A DNA stretch of 7,253 nt from positions 1 through 7,253 of the forward strand of contig CAMFCK010000037.1 of NCBI GenBank assembly GCA_945948775.1. The letters run 5' to 3'. A model generated the notes under the pieces. That model saw nothing but the letters and a program-made list of their open reading frames with translations. It was not told where the DNA came from and made no database searches. This document shows, piece after piece, positions 6,996 to 7,253 of the stretch. This DNA is from an uncultured Clostridia bacterium (GTDB lineage: Bacteria; Bacillota; Clostridia; UBA1381). The position numbers and the translations under genes were made by a program. How positions within the stretch are numbered: the first letter of the stretch is position 1; each line of letters opens with the position of its first letter.

Positions 6996-7226
6996 ATGGA
7001 AGACAGCAATGAGGTTACAAGTGATTATATTGTCATAAAGGCTATGGAGGACGGGGTGAATGTCATGGGACTGACGCGCGGCGGAAGCACAAGATTTCAT
7101 CATACCGAAAAGCTTGACGCCGGAGAGGTTTATGTGGCGCAGTTTACCGAAACTACCTCCGCTATAAAAATAAAAGGAAAGGCTCAGATTCTGACCGAGC
7201 ATGGTCAGATCGAGTCCGGAATATAG
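6996..7226 (+). CDS. mtrB: Trp RNA-binding attenuation protein (TRAP, MtrB)
   Basis: A 76-residue protein closely resembling Bacillus TRAP (74-75 residues). TRAP forms an 11-subunit ring that, when loaded with tryptophan, wraps target RNA carrying about 11 GAG/UAG triplets and thereby represses tryptophan biosynthesis and transport genes. Recognisable blocks: [18 protein letters not shown] (12-29), [13 protein letters not shown] (33-45) and [14 protein letters not shown] (48-61). Against B. subtilis numbering from memory, the RNA-binding K37/K56/R58 set is K39/K58/K60, so one Arg is replaced by Lys. Tryptophan-pocket T25, T30, Q47, T49 and S53 are kept as T27, T32, Q49, T51 and S55. Two gate-loop residues differ: D29 is Ser31 and H51 is Thr53. 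The neighbour is dnaE, not folE (mtrA) as in Bacillus. No trp genes or anti-TRAP gene are in view. It probably starts a new transcription unit shared with the gene beginning at 7239. Family assignment is firm; the regulated targets are unknown. Confidence 0.93.
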   Translation: MEDSNEVTSDYIVIKAMEDGVNVMGLTRGGSTRFHHTEKLDAGEVYVAQFTETTSAIKIKGKAQILTEHGQIESGI

Positions 7227-7238
7227 GAGCTATTTGAT

Positions 7239-7253
7239 ATGTGGACTGTCATT
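7239..7253 (+). CDS. Start of an unidentified gene, 3' part outside window
   Basis: An ATG at 7239 opens five codons (MWTVI) to the window edge. AGGAG at 7225-7229 overlaps the mtrB stop codon and lies 9 nt before it, a good ribosome binding site, so this gene is probably co-transcribed with mtrB. Small clostridial proteins of the DUF2007-like kind often begin with a similar MWTVxY, and I recall such genes near pfkA or acc genes, but five residues cannot establish identity. Confidence 0.5.

Overview
The window carries a compact run of genes, all on the + strand, with the order murB (3' end only) - rapZ - yvcK - whiA - dnaE, then an AT-rich gap, a TRAP (mtrB) gene, and the first five codons of one more gene. 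Protein motifs, Shine-Dalgarno sites and this gene order point to a Firmicute of the class Clostridia. From memory, murB-rapZ-yvcK-whiA is a common Clostridia block, often followed by dnaE; in Bacillus, whiA is followed by crh. I cannot name the genus. Mixed codon use (frequent ATA and AGG beside GC-rich codons) suggests a mid-GC genome.

Region 1 (1-3277) is envelope and metabolic control. MurB makes the UDP-MurNAc precursor of peptidoglycan. RapZ is a P-loop NTPase linked to amino-sugar control. YvcK is a UDP-sugar-binding protein that steers carbon between central metabolism and the cell wall. WhiA is a DNA-binding protein with a degenerate homing-endonuclease fold, tied to cell division and chromosome segregation. 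Spacings are 32 nt, 27 nt and a 4-nt overlap, so these genes look like one transcription unit with yvcK and whiA translationally coupled. The promoter lies upstream of the window.

Region 2 (3312-6821) is dnaE, a full-length 1169-residue DNA polymerase III alpha subunit. It has a strong ribosome binding site 34 nt after whiA. Its PHP domain keeps all nine predicted metal ligands, unlike the E. coli protein, so intrinsic 3'-5' exonuclease activity is plausible.

Region 3 (6822-6995) is the only long non-coding stretch (174 nt). It begins with about 75 nt of roughly 9% GC and holds a weak hairpin after dnaE and two candidate sigma-A promoters. It probably separates the dnaE unit from the next one.

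Region 4 (6996-7253) is mtrB, encoding a 76-residue trp RNA-binding attenuation protein, followed 12 nt later by a new start codon. This is the least ordinary part of the window: TRAP is best known from Bacillus, where its gene follows folE (mtrA), whereas here it follows dnaE. Two residues in the tryptophan gate loops differ from the Bacillus protein. No novel multi-gene system, mobile element, CRISPR array or RNA gene was found; the rest is ordinary core genome.
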